From positions 1 through 64,000 of the forward strand of contig QALX01000008.1 of the NCBI GenBank assembly GCA_003150485.1: a stretch of 64,000 nt of DNA. Direction: 5' to 3'. The notes under the pieces are model-generated. The model made no database searches, had not been told where the DNA came from, and worked only from the letters and a program-made list of their open reading frames with translations. Both the position numbers and the translations under genes were made by a program. The DNA comes from Clostridiales bacterium (lineage in GTDB: Bacteria > Bacillota > Clostridia > Oscillospirales > Oscillospiraceae). Within the stretch, counting starts at the first letter, position 1. Each line of letters begins with the position of its first letter. Below are positions 7,231 to 15,905 of the stretch, piece by piece.

Positions 7231-8460
7231 CTATTTCTCTGTCTTAGGCGCACTGCTCTGCCCGCCATGGCCTCTGGGCCGGTGATGGCGGCGGCGGTGG
7301 GAACGGCTGCTGCCGCTGTGCTCCCCCTGTCCGGTTCCGCTCTTTCCATCTGGAGTAGAGTGGGCCTGTCCGCCGGGATTCCGGCGGGAACGGCTGGCCT
7401 GTCTCTTTTCGCCGGGCTTCTGCTCCGCCGTACCCCGGGCCTGCTGTACCGTCGGGCGGTCCCTTCGCTGTCCCTGGCTTCTTCCGCCGCTCCGGCGGCT
7501 GCGGTGGCCGGAGCTGTTTTCCCGCCGCTCCTGACGCTCCTGCTCCTGAACGGGGGCAGGGGTAACCCGGGGCTCCTGAACCAGACGGGGCGCAGGGGGC
7601 CGTTCCGGCGGTTGGACCGGGAATTCATAGCCCGGCGGCCGTTTGCCCTTGCCATTGCGAATCACGTCGATGTCCGACTTGTGGTACAGCTTGGGGGTGT
7701 CCGGGTCCTGATCCAGCACCACCTTCACCTGCTCCCGGAGCAGCTGAACCTGATTGACCACGCCCACGCCGTCGGGGGTCTCCACCAGGGACTCCAGCTT
7801 GGGAGTGTCCTTGAGCAGATCCTCATAGGCGTCCTGCTCGTATTTGAGGCAGCACATGAGGCGGCCGCAGACCCCGGAAATCTTGGTGGGGTTGAGGGAG
7901 ATATTCTGGGTCTTGGCCATCTTGATAGACACGGGCTGGAAGTCGTTCAAAAACTGGGTGCAGCAGAAAGGCCGGCCACAGATGCCCAGGCCGCCCATAA
8001 TCTTGGCCTCGTCCCGGACGCCGATCTGCCGCAGCTCGATCCGGGTGCGGAACACCGCCGCCAGATCCTTCACCAGGTGACGGAAATCCACTCGGCCGTC
8101 GGCGGTAAAGAAGAAGAGAATTTTGCTGCCGTCAAAGTTGTACTTGACCTCCACCAGCTTCATCTCCAGCTTGTGCTCTAGAATCTTCTCCTGACAGATG
8201 GCAAAAGCCTTCTTTTCATTCTGCCGGTTGGCCTCCACCCGCTTCAGGTCCTCCTCGGTGGCGATACGCAGCATGGGACGCAGGGCGGCGATGAGCTCCA
8301 TCTCGTCCACCATGGTGTTGGCCAGGGCGCACTCGCCAAATTCGATGCCCTTGGAGGTCTCGATAATCACGTGCTGGCCCACCTGGACAGGGACGCCGTT
8401 GGGGTTAAAATAATATACTTTGCCTCCGTCTTTGAAACGGACGCCGATAATTTCGGTCAT
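7231..8460 (-). CDS. ricT: PSP1-domain protein RicT (YaaT)
   Basis: Member of the RicA-RicF-RicT complex which, with RNase Y, controls mRNA maturation, and in Bacillus sporulation and competence. The N-terminal PSP1 core (about residues 1-260) has MTEIIGVRFKDGGKVYYF and GIEFGECALANTMV. LGICGRPFCCTQFL and SGVCGRLMCCLKYEQDAY carry the Cys pairs used in Fe-S binding. The last ~140 residues are a Pro/Arg/Gln-rich, low-complexity basic tail, much longer than the Bacillus protein. ATG follows AGGAGGT. It lies directly downstream of holB, the same order as B. subtilis holB-yaaT. Confidence 0.92.
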   Translation of the reverse strand: MTEIIGVRFKDGGKVYYFNPNGVPVQVGQHVIIETSKGIEFGECALANTMVDEMELIAALRPMLRIATEEDLKRVEANRQNEKKAFAICQEKILEHKLEMKLVEVKYNFDGSKILFFFTADGRVDFRHLVKDLAAVFRTRIELRQIGVRDEAKIMGGLGICGRPFCCTQFLNDFQPVSIKMAKTQNISLNPTKISGVCGRLMCCLKYEQDAYEDLLKDTPKLESLVETPDGVGVVNQVQLLREQVKVVLDQDPDTPKLYHKSDIDVIRNGKGKRPPGYEFPVQPPERPPAPRLVQEPRVTPAPVQEQERQERRENSSGHRSRRSGGRSQGQRRDRPTVQQARGTAEQKPGEKRQASRSRRNPGGQAHSTPDGKSGTGQGEHSGSSRSHRRRHHRPRGHGGQSSAPKTEK

Positions 8461-8502
8461 TGGGTACCTCCTAAAACCGGGTATAGGGTTCCGCCGGGCC
8501 GT

Positions 8503-9372
8503 TCAGCTGCACACCTGGCCCAGGGCGATCTGCCGGCTGCGGACGGCGAACCAGCCGGCGCTGTGTCCCACGGACACGTTAAATTGACATTGGTTCCGGG
8601 CGGTCTCCGCCAGCTGGGCCAGGGCCGCCAGCCGGTCCCGGGGCAGCGCCCGGGCCAGGTCCGTTCCGGCGCCGGCGGGGGAGAGGGCGTGAACCAGCAG
8701 CCGGGTCAACGCCCCGTACATCTGCTCCAGCGTCTCCCGATCCGCCTTTTCCACCTGCAAGGCCACCGCCCACTCCATCAGGGGCAGCTCGCCCCCGGCG
8801 CACAGGGCCTGGACCCAGCGCCCGGCCCAATCCAGAGCGGCTCCCTCTGTCTCCGTTTCCTCCTCCGGCGGCACGGTCTGGAAGAGCAGGCAGCGGGAGC
8901 GCACCGTCTCCAGCAGGGAGGCGGCGTTGTCGGTGAGGAGCAGGAAGGCGGCGTACTCCGGGCCGTCCTCCAGCAGCTTCAGCAGGGCGTTCTGGGCGTT
9001 GCCGTTCAAGGGCCGGTCGATGAGATACACCTTCCGGGCCGCCTCGTTGGGGCGGATATAGGCGTCCTGGCGCAGGGCCCGGGCGGCGGCAATTTTCACC
9101 TCCGCCCCCTTGTCCTCGGGACCGGTGAACTGGTCCACCCAGATCACGTCCGGGTGAATCCCCTCTGCGGCCTTCCGGCAGTGCTTACACTGGCCGCAGG
9201 GCCGGGCCTGGGGCTCCGGCGCACTGCACACCAGGGCCTGGGCCAGGATCCGAGCCAGGGTATGCCGTCCCGACCCCGGGGGCCCTGCGATGACGCAGGC
9301 CTGGGGCAGCTCCACCGGGCCTGCCAGCTGCCGCTTTAACGATTCGTTGCCTTTCAGTCCGTCCAGCCGCAC
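8503..9372 (-). CDS. holB: DNA polymerase III delta' subunit (clamp loader)
   Basis: 289-aa AAA+ protein of the clamp-loader complex that opens the beta ring (dnaN product). The P-loop reads GPPGSGRHTLARIL with Arg instead of the usual Lys, as expected for a non-hydrolysing delta' subunit. A Zn ribbon (C...PCGQCKHC) follows, then HPDVIWVD and the segment AAREL-like/KVYLIDRPLNGNAQNALLKLLEDGP. The start is GTG after AAAGGA. ricT follows and the decarboxylase-like gene precedes, resembling the B. subtilis yaaO-holB-yaaT neighbourhood but without tmk. Confidence 0.92.
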   Translation of the reverse strand: MRLDGLKGNESLKRQLAGPVELPQACVIAGPPGSGRHTLARILAQALVCSAPEPQARPCGQCKHCRKAAEGIHPDVIWVDQFTGPEDKGAEVKIAAARALRQDAYIRPNEAARKVYLIDRPLNGNAQNALLKLLEDGPEYAAFLLLTDNAASLLETVRSRCLLFQTVPPEEETETEGAALDWAGRWVQALCAGGELPLMEWAVALQVEKADRETLEQMYGALTRLLVHALSPAGAGTDLARALPRDRLAALAQLAETARNQCQFNVSVGHSAGWFAVRSRQIALGQVCS

Positions 9373-9420
9373 GTCATCCCGTCCTTTCCCGCCGTTCCGG
9401 CCCGTTCGCCGCGATTTTCC

Positions 9421-10737
9421 TCACTTTAACACAATCGTATCTTGTTTATTATAGCCCACCTGAGTCAAATAAGCCAGCACTTTTTCCTCAATCACCTCTC
9501 CCGGCGCCACCACCGGCACGCCGGGGGGATAGGGGGCCAGCTGAACTGCCGCTATCCGTCCCTTGGCCAGGGCCAGGGGCACCGTCTCCCGGGGGGCCAG
9601 CAGCGCCCGCCGGGGGGAACAGGCGCGCCGGGGCAGGAGAGGTGGCGGCAGGGCGGAGACGGGCCGTTCCGCTCCCGCCAGGCCCAGTTCATCCAGAGCC
9701 GCCGCCAGCCGCCGGATTTCCTCTTCGGTATCCGACCCGGTGAGAATACACACCACGTGGCCCCGGTCCGCCATCTCCGGCCAGAGGTTGCGCCGCTGCA
9801 ATTCCGCCTCCACCCGGTATCCGTCCGCCACGCAGAGGGTCAGCCGGGTGGGGTCCAACGCCGCGTCCCCCTCTGTCAGAGCCGGATAACGCCCCCGCAG
9901 CGCCCTTACCACCGCCGCTGTCCGTTGATATGCCCGGGTACCCTCCGCCGCCAGCCAGGGCCGCAGAGCGTCCAGAGCGGCCATCATGGGGTAGGACGGA
10001 GAGGAGGTGGCAAACAGCAGGCTGGCCTGGCGCAGCTGGTCCATGGAGACCCCCTGGCCGAAGAGCAGGGCGGACTGGCCCGGCGCGGCCAGGGTCTTGT
10101 GGGCGCTGACGGTCACCAGGTCGGCGGCGGCATAGGGGTTTTCCCCTGCCGCCAGCAGGAACAGGTGGGCGCCGTGGGCGCCGTCCACCAACAGCTTCAC
10201 TCCCCGGCGGCGGCAGACCGCCCCGATGGCAGTGAGGTCAGAGCACACGCCGTAGTAGGTGGGGGAGGTGACGCACACCGCCCCGCATTCCGGGTGCTTT
10301 TCAAGCATCTGCTCCACCGCCTCCGGCTCCACGGGGCCGGTGACACCGGCATCTTCCAGCCAGGGACGGGGGAGCCACACCGGCTCCATTCCCAGCAGGG
10401 CCAGGCCGGTGTGGACGCTCCGGTGGCTGACCCGGTCCACCAGAATGCTCCGGCAGTCCGCCAGGCGCAGCATGGTGTGGACCCCCTGGGTGGCGCCGCC
10501 GGTGAGAAACAGGCAGCTGTCCGCCCCCCAGAACCGAGCCCAGGCCAGCTCCGCCTCCTCAATGGGGCCTCCTGCCTCGTACAGATCCCCGGTGGGGGGC
10601 AGCTCGGTCCAGTCCAGCCGGGCCAGCCCCGGCGGCAGGCCGGGGATTTCCTTCCCCTTGTGGCCCGGCATGGCCATGCGCAGGGGCTCTGTATCCGCAA
10701 ACCGGTTCAAGGCGCTCCAAAGCGGTGTTTTTTCCAT
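9421..10737 (-). CDS. Orn/Lys/Arg decarboxylase-family PLP enzyme (YaaO-like)
   Basis: Fold-type I PLP enzyme related to arginine/lysine/ornithine decarboxylases. Features are MAMPGHKGKEIPG near the N-terminus, FLTGGATQGVHTMLRLA, the cofactor-binding LLVDGAHGAHLFL, and the Schiff-base lysine in TVSAHKTLAAPGQSALLF. The C-terminal decarboxylase domain contains APYPPGVPVVAPGEVI. At 438 aa it matches the compact YaaO/SpeA class. The ATG at 10737 is preferred over an upstream GTG because GAGGAG is better spaced from it. Polyamine synthesis is the likely role; substrate is unproven. Confidence 0.9.
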   Translation of the reverse strand: MEKTPLWSALNRFADTEPLRMAMPGHKGKEIPGLPPGLARLDWTELPPTGDLYEAGGPIEEAELAWARFWGADSCLFLTGGATQGVHTMLRLADCRSILVDRVSHRSVHTGLALLGMEPVWLPRPWLEDAGVTGPVEPEAVEQMLEKHPECGAVCVTSPTYYGVCSDLTAIGAVCRRRGVKLLVDGAHGAHLFLLAAGENPYAAADLVTVSAHKTLAAPGQSALLFGQGVSMDQLRQASLLFATSSPSYPMMAALDALRPWLAAEGTRAYQRTAAVVRALRGRYPALTEGDAALDPTRLTLCVADGYRVEAELQRRNLWPEMADRGHVVCILTGSDTEEEIRRLAAALDELGLAGAERPVSALPPPLLPRRACSPRRALLAPRETVPLALAKGRIAAVQLAPYPPGVPVVAPGEVIEEKVLAYLTQVGYNKQDTIVLK

Positions 10738-10757
10738 GTGAGAACACACTCCTCTGT

Positions 10758-10803
10758 AAAAAAGACCCGCACGGGGGCTGTCACAGCTCCTGTGCGGGTT
10801 CTG
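10758..10803 (-). terminator. Terminator after jag
   Basis: Stem ACCCGCAC/GTGCGGGT with additional inner pairing, followed on the minus strand by a run of T. It lies between jag and the decarboxylase-like gene. Confidence 0.7.
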
Positions 10804-10808
10804 TTCCG

Positions 10809-11588
10809 TTACGCGTTCCGGTCGAACACCACCACAATCCGGCGGCTGGGTTCGGTGCCGGTGGAGTAGGTGGAGATGGCCGGGTTGTAGTCCTGAAGGG
10901 CCGCGTGGATTACATGGCGCTCGTAGGCGTTCATGGGCTCCAGCATCATGTTGCGGCGGTACTTCAGGGCCTTGCCGGCGGTCTTGCGGGCCAGACGCTG
11001 GAGGGATTCCTCCCGCTTGGCCCGGTAGTGTTCCGCGTCGATATGGATGCGGACCCGCTTGGACTGGCCCCGGTTGACCGAGTAGTTGGTCAGCTGCTGA
11101 ATGGCGTCCAGGGTCTCGCCCCGGCGGCCGATGAGGCTGCCCAGGTTCTGGCCCACCAGTTCCACCTGGTAAATACCGGCCTCGTTGAGGTCAATTTTCA
11201 CCTGGGCGGGGCACTCCAGCCGTTCCAGCAGGCCGGTGAGGAACTCCTCAATCCGGGCGCTCCGGTCGGGGACCGCTTCAGACCTGTCCGCCGGGGCGGA
11301 AGTGGGCTCCTCCCGGACGGCGGCGGGGACTTCCTTCGCATCCGCCTTTCCCTCCGTCTCTTCCACAGGGGGCTCCGGCGCCGGGGTCTCCTGGACCTCT
11401 TCGGGTTCATCAGGTACTTCATAGGTCACGCGGATTTTGGCAGGGCAGCTGCCGATGCCGAGAAAACCGGTCTTGGCCCGGGTAATCACTTCGATGGAGA
11501 CGTTGTCATCCTCCAGGCCCAGCTGTTCCAGGGCGGCGTTGATGGCGGCTCGCTCCGTCTTACCCGTGGTTTCGATCCACTTTAGCAT
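10809..11588 (-). CDS. jag: RNA-binding protein KhpB/Jag (SpoIIIJ-associated)
   Basis: 259-aa cytoplasmic RNA-binding protein that works with KhpA on small RNAs and cell-wall genes. The Jag_N domain is at the start (MLKWIETTGKTERAAINAALEQLG is its opening, in part). A long acidic Pro/Glu linker spans about residues 55-105. The KH domain has the GxxG-type loop GSLIGRRGETLDAIQQL. The R3H domain near the C-terminus contains MNAYERHVIHAALQD. It follows yidC, the conserved rpmH-rnpA-yidD-yidC-jag order. mnmE and mnmG, common next genes, are missing here. Confidence 0.95.
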   Translation of the reverse strand: MLKWIETTGKTERAAINAALEQLGLEDDNVSIEVITRAKTGFLGIGSCPAKIRVTYEVPDEPEEVQETPAPEPPVEETEGKADAKEVPAAVREEPTSAPADRSEAVPDRSARIEEFLTGLLERLECPAQVKIDLNEAGIYQVELVGQNLGSLIGRRGETLDAIQQLTNYSVNRGQSKRVRIHIDAEHYRAKREESLQRLARKTAGKALKYRRNMMLEPMNAYERHVIHAALQDYNPAISTYSTGTEPSRRIVVVFDRNA

Positions 11589-11664
11589 AGAAACCTGTCA
11601 TTCCTTTCTGTCAACGAACAGGGACGCACACCAATCTAGGGAACAGGTTACGTCCCCTGCTGGA

Positions 11665-13032
11665 TTATTCGTCCTTATCGTCCTCCTGGGAGGCAGCTTC
11701 CGCATTGATTTCGGCGAAGAGCTGGTCCGCGGTCTTTTCCGATTCGGACTGGTCCTCCGGAACTGCGGCAGGTTCCTCCACCGCGGCGGGCTCAGATACG
11801 GCCTCCGGTGCGGCGGGCGCTTCCACAGCGGGCACGGTCTCCACGGGGGTCTCAGCCTCAGGCAGGGTCTCCTCCGGAAGGGCTTCCTCCGCTCCGCCGT
11901 TGGGGTCCCGGTAGGGGGTCACCGTGTAGCGGTCCGGGTCATAGGCCCGGCCCCGGGCGTAGGTACGCATTCCCACCCGGCTCTCCTTGGGGGCAGGCGC
12001 TTTTTTCTGCTTCTGACCGGATTTATGCTTACCAGCGTTCTTTTTCCGCTCCTCGGCCTCGGCGGCCCGGCGGGCGGCGATTTCTGCCTTGTGCTGGCGC
12101 TCCCGCTCCTTTTCCTCTTCGATGCGTTTCTGGCGGGCCGCTTCCATCTCGGCGTACTTGCCCCGCAGCATCCGGGCACAGATCAGCTCCTGGATGGCCA
12201 TGAAGATGGCGTTGAAGGCCATGTAGACGCACATGCCGGCGGGCATGATGTAACCGAACCACAGGTACATGATGGGCATGACGAACATCATGATCTTGTT
12301 GGTCTGGTCCGCGGTGGGGTTGCTGTTCTTCTGGTTCTTGTTGAAGTTGTTGGTCCGCTGGGACAGCTTGCTGTAGCCCACGTTCAGAACGGTGACCACG
12401 ATGGGGATCAGGAACAGGCCCACGCTGGCCCAGCTGATTCCGTTCTCCCAGAACTTCAGCTTGGGAATCTGGGACAGGTCCAGGCCCAGCCAGTTGAAGT
12501 TGATGATCTCCAGCTTGTCCGCGGCGGAGCCCACCGCGTTCTGGACGGCGGCCAGCACGTCGGAGTGGCCGTACATCAGACCGGAGATCTGCATCTCCTG
12601 GTAGGCGGCGTTGCCGCTGAGGGTGTAGGTGCCCAGAGCCTTCACCGCGTCAATGGCGGCGGTGATCTGCTTCTCGGTGAGACACATCATGTACAGCATG
12701 GGCCGGCGGATGATGTAGTACAGTGCCATCAGGATGGGCAGGGGCAGGAAGGACCAGAGGCAGCCGCTCATGGGGTTGACGCCCTCCCGCTGGTACAGCT
12801 TCTGGACCTCCTCGTTGTACTTCGCCTTGTTGTTGCCGTACTGCTTTTGGAGCCGCGCCATCTCTCCCTGCATGGTGTTCATCTGCATCATGCCCTTTTT
12901 GCCCTTGTAGGACAGGGGGAAGAGGACCACCTTGGTCAGCAGGGTGAACACGATCAGGGCCAGGGCGTAGTTGCCGCAGAACTTGTACAGCCACAGCAGG
13001 AACGTGCCGAATACTTGTAAAATTGCAGTCAT
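11665..13032 (-). CDS. yidC: Membrane protein insertase YidC/Oxa1
   Basis: Inserts membrane proteins alone or with SecYEG. 455 aa from the chosen ATG, which follows AAGGAGG at proper distance; an upstream in-frame ATG at 13074 lacks a ribosome site. Membrane spans include the N-terminal ILQVFGTFLLWLYKFCG and YALALIVFTLLTKVVLFPLS. The conserved cytoplasmic hairpin is MMQMNTMQGEMARLQKQYG. Later spans lie around FLPLPILMALYYIIRRP and FLIPIVVTVLNVG. About 190 C-terminal residues are a charged, Lys/Arg then Glu/Pro/Ala-rich tail, unusually long and probably able to contact the ribosome. Confidence 0.96.
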   Translation of the reverse strand: MTAILQVFGTFLLWLYKFCGNYALALIVFTLLTKVVLFPLSYKGKKGMMQMNTMQGEMARLQKQYGNNKAKYNEEVQKLYQREGVNPMSGCLWSFLPLPILMALYYIIRRPMLYMMCLTEKQITAAIDAVKALGTYTLSGNAAYQEMQISGLMYGHSDVLAAVQNAVGSAADKLEIINFNWLGLDLSQIPKLKFWENGISWASVGLFLIPIVVTVLNVGYSKLSQRTNNFNKNQKNSNPTADQTNKIMMFVMPIMYLWFGYIMPAGMCVYMAFNAIFMAIQELICARMLRGKYAEMEAARQKRIEEEKERERQHKAEIAARRAAEAEERKKNAGKHKSGQKQKKAPAPKESRVGMRTYARGRAYDPDRYTVTPYRDPNGGAEEALPEETLPEAETPVETVPAVEAPAAPEAVSEPAAVEEPAAVPEDQSESEKTADQLFAEINAEAASQEDDKDE

Positions 13033-13116
13033 AGTTTTGTTGCGCCTCCTTGGGCGTGGGTCGTGAGTGGCCAATCCCGCCGTACCCTGTGACAGGGGCG
13101 GCGGAACGCTTCCGAT

Positions 13117-13335
13117 TCAGGGAACGGGATCATACTCGATATACTTCTGCCGGTGAAAGGGCTGGCACTTGGCCAGGCGCTTTGCCGCCAGCAGAGAGCC
13201 CCGGGCGGCGCCATATTTCTCCACCGCCTCCCTGGCGTACTCCGAGCAGGTGGGCACGAAGCGGCAGCGGGGGGGCAGGCCGGGAGAGATCTGGGTCTGA
13301 TAAACGCGAATGAGCAGCAGCAGCAGACGTTTCAA
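13117..13335 (-). CDS. yidD: Membrane protein insertion efficiency factor YidD
   Basis: 72-aa amphipathic protein that aids YidC-dependent insertion at the inner membrane. The family core is complete: LIRVYQTQISPGLPPRCRF, then PTCSEYAREAVEKYGA and a C-terminal AKCQPFHRQKYIEYDPVP, with the conserved Cys residues. TTG start after AGAGGTG. It sits between rnpA and yidC in the expected order. Confidence 0.95.
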   Translation of the reverse strand: MKRLLLLLIRVYQTQISPGLPPRCRFVPTCSEYAREAVEKYGAARGSLLAAKRLAKCQPFHRQKYIEYDPVP

Positions 13336-13405
13336 CGCCGGTACACCTCTTTTTTCTCCATCGGCACGGTGATTCGTGAAAGCGAAGCGGAAACAAGCCG
13401 CCCCG

Positions 13406-13756
13406 TCACTTCTGTCCCTCGGTCCGGAGCAGGTCCAGCTTCCGGGCCAGCTTCATGAGATCCCGGTCCAGGGTCCAGTAGCTGACGTGGACGCCCCGTA
13501 CCCGGGCCACAATGACCAGGTCCCGTCCAGGGAGAAACTCCTCCTCGTGGAGGCGGTAGATCTCCCGCAGGCGGCGGCGGACCCTGTTCCGGGTGACGGC
13601 ATTGCCCAGCTTCTTGCTGACCGTAATGCCCAGCCGGTTGCGGCCCTGCCGGTTTTTCTGAACGTAGAGGACCAGGGTGGGGCAGACGGCCCGCTTGCCC
13701 CGGCTGTAGAGCCGGCGGAAGTCCCGGTTGGATTTGAGGGAGACGGAGTATTTCAC
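13406..13756 (-). CDS. rnpA: Ribonuclease P protein component
   Basis: Protein cofactor of RNase P, which matures tRNA 5' ends. 116 aa from a GTG start: SD AAAGGAG lies 8 bases upstream, and the longer open frame back to 13849 has no supporting site. The RNR motif is seen in GNAVTRNRVRRRLREIYR, preceded by RLGITVSKKLG. The C-terminal DLVIVARVRG strand is typical. Co-directional with rpmH and yidD. rnpB was not found in the window. Confidence 0.95.
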   Translation of the reverse strand: MKYSVSLKSNRDFRRLYSRGKRAVCPTLVLYVQKNRQGRNRLGITVSKKLGNAVTRNRVRRRLREIYRLHEEEFLPGRDLVIVARVRGVHVSYWTLDRDLMKLARKLDLLRTEGQK

Positions 13757-13889
13757 GAAAAAATCTCCTTTGCCGAAAGTTTGTTGGTGTGACAATTCAG
13801 CGCCGGGCGCTGAATACTCATCAGGGGTGGAAGATTGTTCATCGTCCACCCCTCAAGATGCAGTATTTATGACCGGTTCCCATCGTCAA

Positions 13890-14030
13890 TTAGTAAGACA
13901 GTCTGGCGCGGCCTTTGGCGCGGCGGCGGGCAAGGACTTTCCGACCATTCTTGGTGGACATTCTCTTGCGGAAGCCGTGGACTTTCTGACCATGAAGCTT
14001 TTTGGGCTGGTAGGTACGTTTGGTAGCCAT
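13890..14030 (-). CDS. rpmH: 50S ribosomal protein L34
   Basis: 46-residue ribosomal protein. Read on the minus strand it begins MATKRTYQPKKLHGQKVHGF, continues with KRMSTKNGRKVLARRRAKG and ends RARLSY. It has two extra residues at the N-terminus compared with the common 44-aa form. The ATG follows GGAGGT. It heads the rpmH-rnpA-yidD-yidC-jag transcription unit and is driven by a strong promoter at 14143-14172. The gene stands at the left border of the replication-origin region, divergent from dnaA. Confidence 0.97.
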   Translation of the reverse strand: MATKRTYQPKKLHGQKVHGFRKRMSTKNGRKVLARRRAKGRARLSY

Positions 14031-14142
14031 GAATTACACCTCCGATATTTCTTGCTCAACAAGCCGGACGCGGCGTGCGCCGGCCGCAGCTAACGTAATT
14101 TGGGCGCAATCCCGCTCAGATAAAGCTGACAGCGCAATTGTC

Positions 14143-14172
14143 ATTATAAACCACAGCTTTTGCACCTGTCAA
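14143..14172 (-). promoter_or_regulatory. Promoter of the rpmH operon
   Basis: On the minus strand TTGACA (14172-14167) and TATAAT (14148-14143), both perfect consensus, separated by 18 bp. Confidence 0.8.
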
Positions 14173-14369
14173 CATAAAATTACGCTCTTTTTTACCGCAG
14201 CGGGCCAGTCCCCCATATATTGCGGTGCTCTTGGAGGCGTATCACAATTTTCTCCCCCGCCGTCCCGGCAAAAAGAGCGCCCACCGGACTTCATTTCCCA
14301 CTTTTCCTCCCCTTTTACCGGGCGGCGGGAAAAAGCGGTCCATTTGTTTCTATTTTTTAAATGTATCCA

Positions 14370-14398
14370 TTGTAAAAAGTGGGTATTTGTGCTATACT
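14370..14398 (+). promoter_or_regulatory. Promoter of dnaA
   Basis: TTGTAA and TATACT with a 17-bp spacer, ending 76 bases before the dnaA start codon. Confidence 0.7.
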
Positions 14399-14474
14399 AA
14401 ATAGCGTATTTTCATACTTTTTTTCTGCCGGCTTTTTCTCCAAAAAGGCGGCTTTGAAACGAGGTTTTTTGCTT

Positions 14475-15800
14475 ATGAATTCTGCCAACGAAATTTGGCT
14501 GAGCATCACACCGGTCCTGCAGGAAAAGTTCACCGATATCGCTTTCAAAACCTGGTTCGGCGAACTGGAGCCCCTGGACTTCCAGCTGGACAAGCTGGTC
14601 CTCTCCGGCCCCTCGGACTTTAAGGCGAAGATGATCAACGAGCGCTTCCGCCCCGATATCATGCAGATCCTGAAGGATCTGTTCGCCGCGGACATTGACG
14701 TGACGGTCCTGGGCCCGGAGGAGGCCGGCGCTTACCGCTCCGCCCCCGGAACGGAGCCCGCCGCCAATCAGAACATCCTCATGGGCAGCGAGGAGTATAC
14801 CTTCGACCGCTTTATTGTGGGCTCCTCCAACCGCTTCGCCTACAACGCGGCCCTGGCGGTGGCCGAGGACCCGGGGAAGAGCTACAACCCCCTGTTCCTC
14901 TACGGGGAGTCCGGTCTGGGCAAGACCCATCTGCTCTACTCCATCTACCACACCATCAAGGAGCATCACCCGGACTATCAGATTATCTACATCAAAGGCG
15001 ACGAGTTCACCAACGAGCTGTCCGAGGCCATCCGTCTGCGCAAGACCGACGCCTTCCGCCAGAAGTACCGGGACAAGGACCTGCTGCTGGTGGACGACAT
15101 CCACTTCATCGCCGGCAAGGAGCAGACCCAGGAGGAGTTCTTCAACACCTTCAACAACCTGTACGAGGCCGGCCGCCAGATCGTCCTGACCTCGGATCGG
15201 CCCCCCTCCGACATGCTGCGCCTGGAAGACCGGCTGCGCACCCGCTTTGAGTGGGGCCTGATGGCTGACATTCAGCCCCCGGACTATGAGACCCGCTGCG
15301 CCATTATCAAAAATAAATCCATCCTCCTGGGGCTCAACCTGCCTCTGGACATCATCGAGTACATCGCCCAGAACATCACCGCCAACGTGCGGCAGCTGGA
15401 GGGTACCATCAAAAAGCTCATGGCCTACCGGGACCTGATGGGCAACGAGATCAACGATGAAAACGCCTCCCGGGCCATCCGGGAGCTGATCCGCACCAAG
15501 GACGAGTTTGTCCCGTCCCCCGACGTAATCGTGGAGGAGACCGCCAAGTTTTACGACCTGGACCCCAAAACCATCATGGGTCAGAGCCGGAAAGCGGACA
15601 TCGTCCTGGCCCGCCAGGTGTCCATGTACATCATCCGCTCCATCACCAACCTGTCCCTGCCCGAAGTGGGCAAATTTTTCGGCCAGCACCACACCACCGT
15701 CATGCACTCAGTGGAAAAAATCGAAAAGACCCTGGGCTCCAACGGCGAACTGAAAGAGGTCATCCGGGACATCAAGGCCAATGTCAACGACCGGTTCTAA
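14475..15800 (+). CDS. dnaA: Chromosomal replication initiator protein DnaA
   Basis: Opens oriC and recruits the replicative helicase. 441 aa from the ATG at 14475, giving the usual MNSANEIWLSITPVL start. The longer frame from 14379 begins upstream of the likely leader and lacks family similarity. Domain I is residues 1-80. The AAA+ domain has Walker A GESGLGKTHLLYS near residue 144 and Walker B LLLVDDIHFIAGK. The domain IV signature is GQHHTTVMHSVEKIEK. A weak ACGAGG serves as SD. oriC follows immediately. Confidence 0.98.
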   Translation: MNSANEIWLSITPVLQEKFTDIAFKTWFGELEPLDFQLDKLVLSGPSDFKAKMINERFRPDIMQILKDLFAADIDVTVLGPEEAGAYRSAPGTEPAANQNILMGSEEYTFDRFIVGSSNRFAYNAALAVAEDPGKSYNPLFLYGESGLGKTHLLYSIYHTIKEHHPDYQIIYIKGDEFTNELSEAIRLRKTDAFRQKYRDKDLLLVDDIHFIAGKEQTQEEFFNTFNNLYEAGRQIVLTSDRPPSDMLRLEDRLRTRFEWGLMADIQPPDYETRCAIIKNKSILLGLNLPLDIIEYIAQNITANVRQLEGTIKKLMAYRDLMGNEINDENASRAIRELIRTKDEFVPSPDVIVEETAKFYDLDPKTIMGQSRKADIVLARQVSMYIIRSITNLSLPEVGKFFGQHHTTVMHSVEKIEKTLGSNGELKEVIRDIKANVNDRF

Positions 15801-15804
15801 CTCA

Positions 15805-15905
15805 TTTCGCAAAGTGCGAACCCCCATGATGTCAAAAGCCCAGGAGGGTAGACCAAACTCTGTGTGGCCACAGGGAACCCCTGGCGAAGGTTCCCTGTCC
15901 CCACA
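15805..15905. repeat. Partial, diverged modular repeat, copy R4
   Basis: Contains TTCGCAAAGTGCGAA, the segment CAGGAGGGTAGACCAAACT and a GGGAACC...GGTTCCC pair, matching the order of words at 920-1020 and 56375-56460 but more diverged. It lies directly between dnaA and the DnaA-box cluster. Confidence 0.7.

Larger units (their letters stand above)
14031..14474. other. rpmH-dnaA divergent intergenic region
   Basis: 444 bases with no credible gene. It holds the rpmH promoter on the minus strand and the dnaA promoter on the plus strand. I saw no good match to the DnaA-box consensus here, so the boxes of this origin appear confined to the dnaA-dnaN gap. Confidence 0.6.

Noticed and set aside
14031..14474. 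DnaA boxes upstream of dnaA
   Set aside because: Only poor matches to TTATCCACA were found; all good ones lie between dnaA and dnaN.
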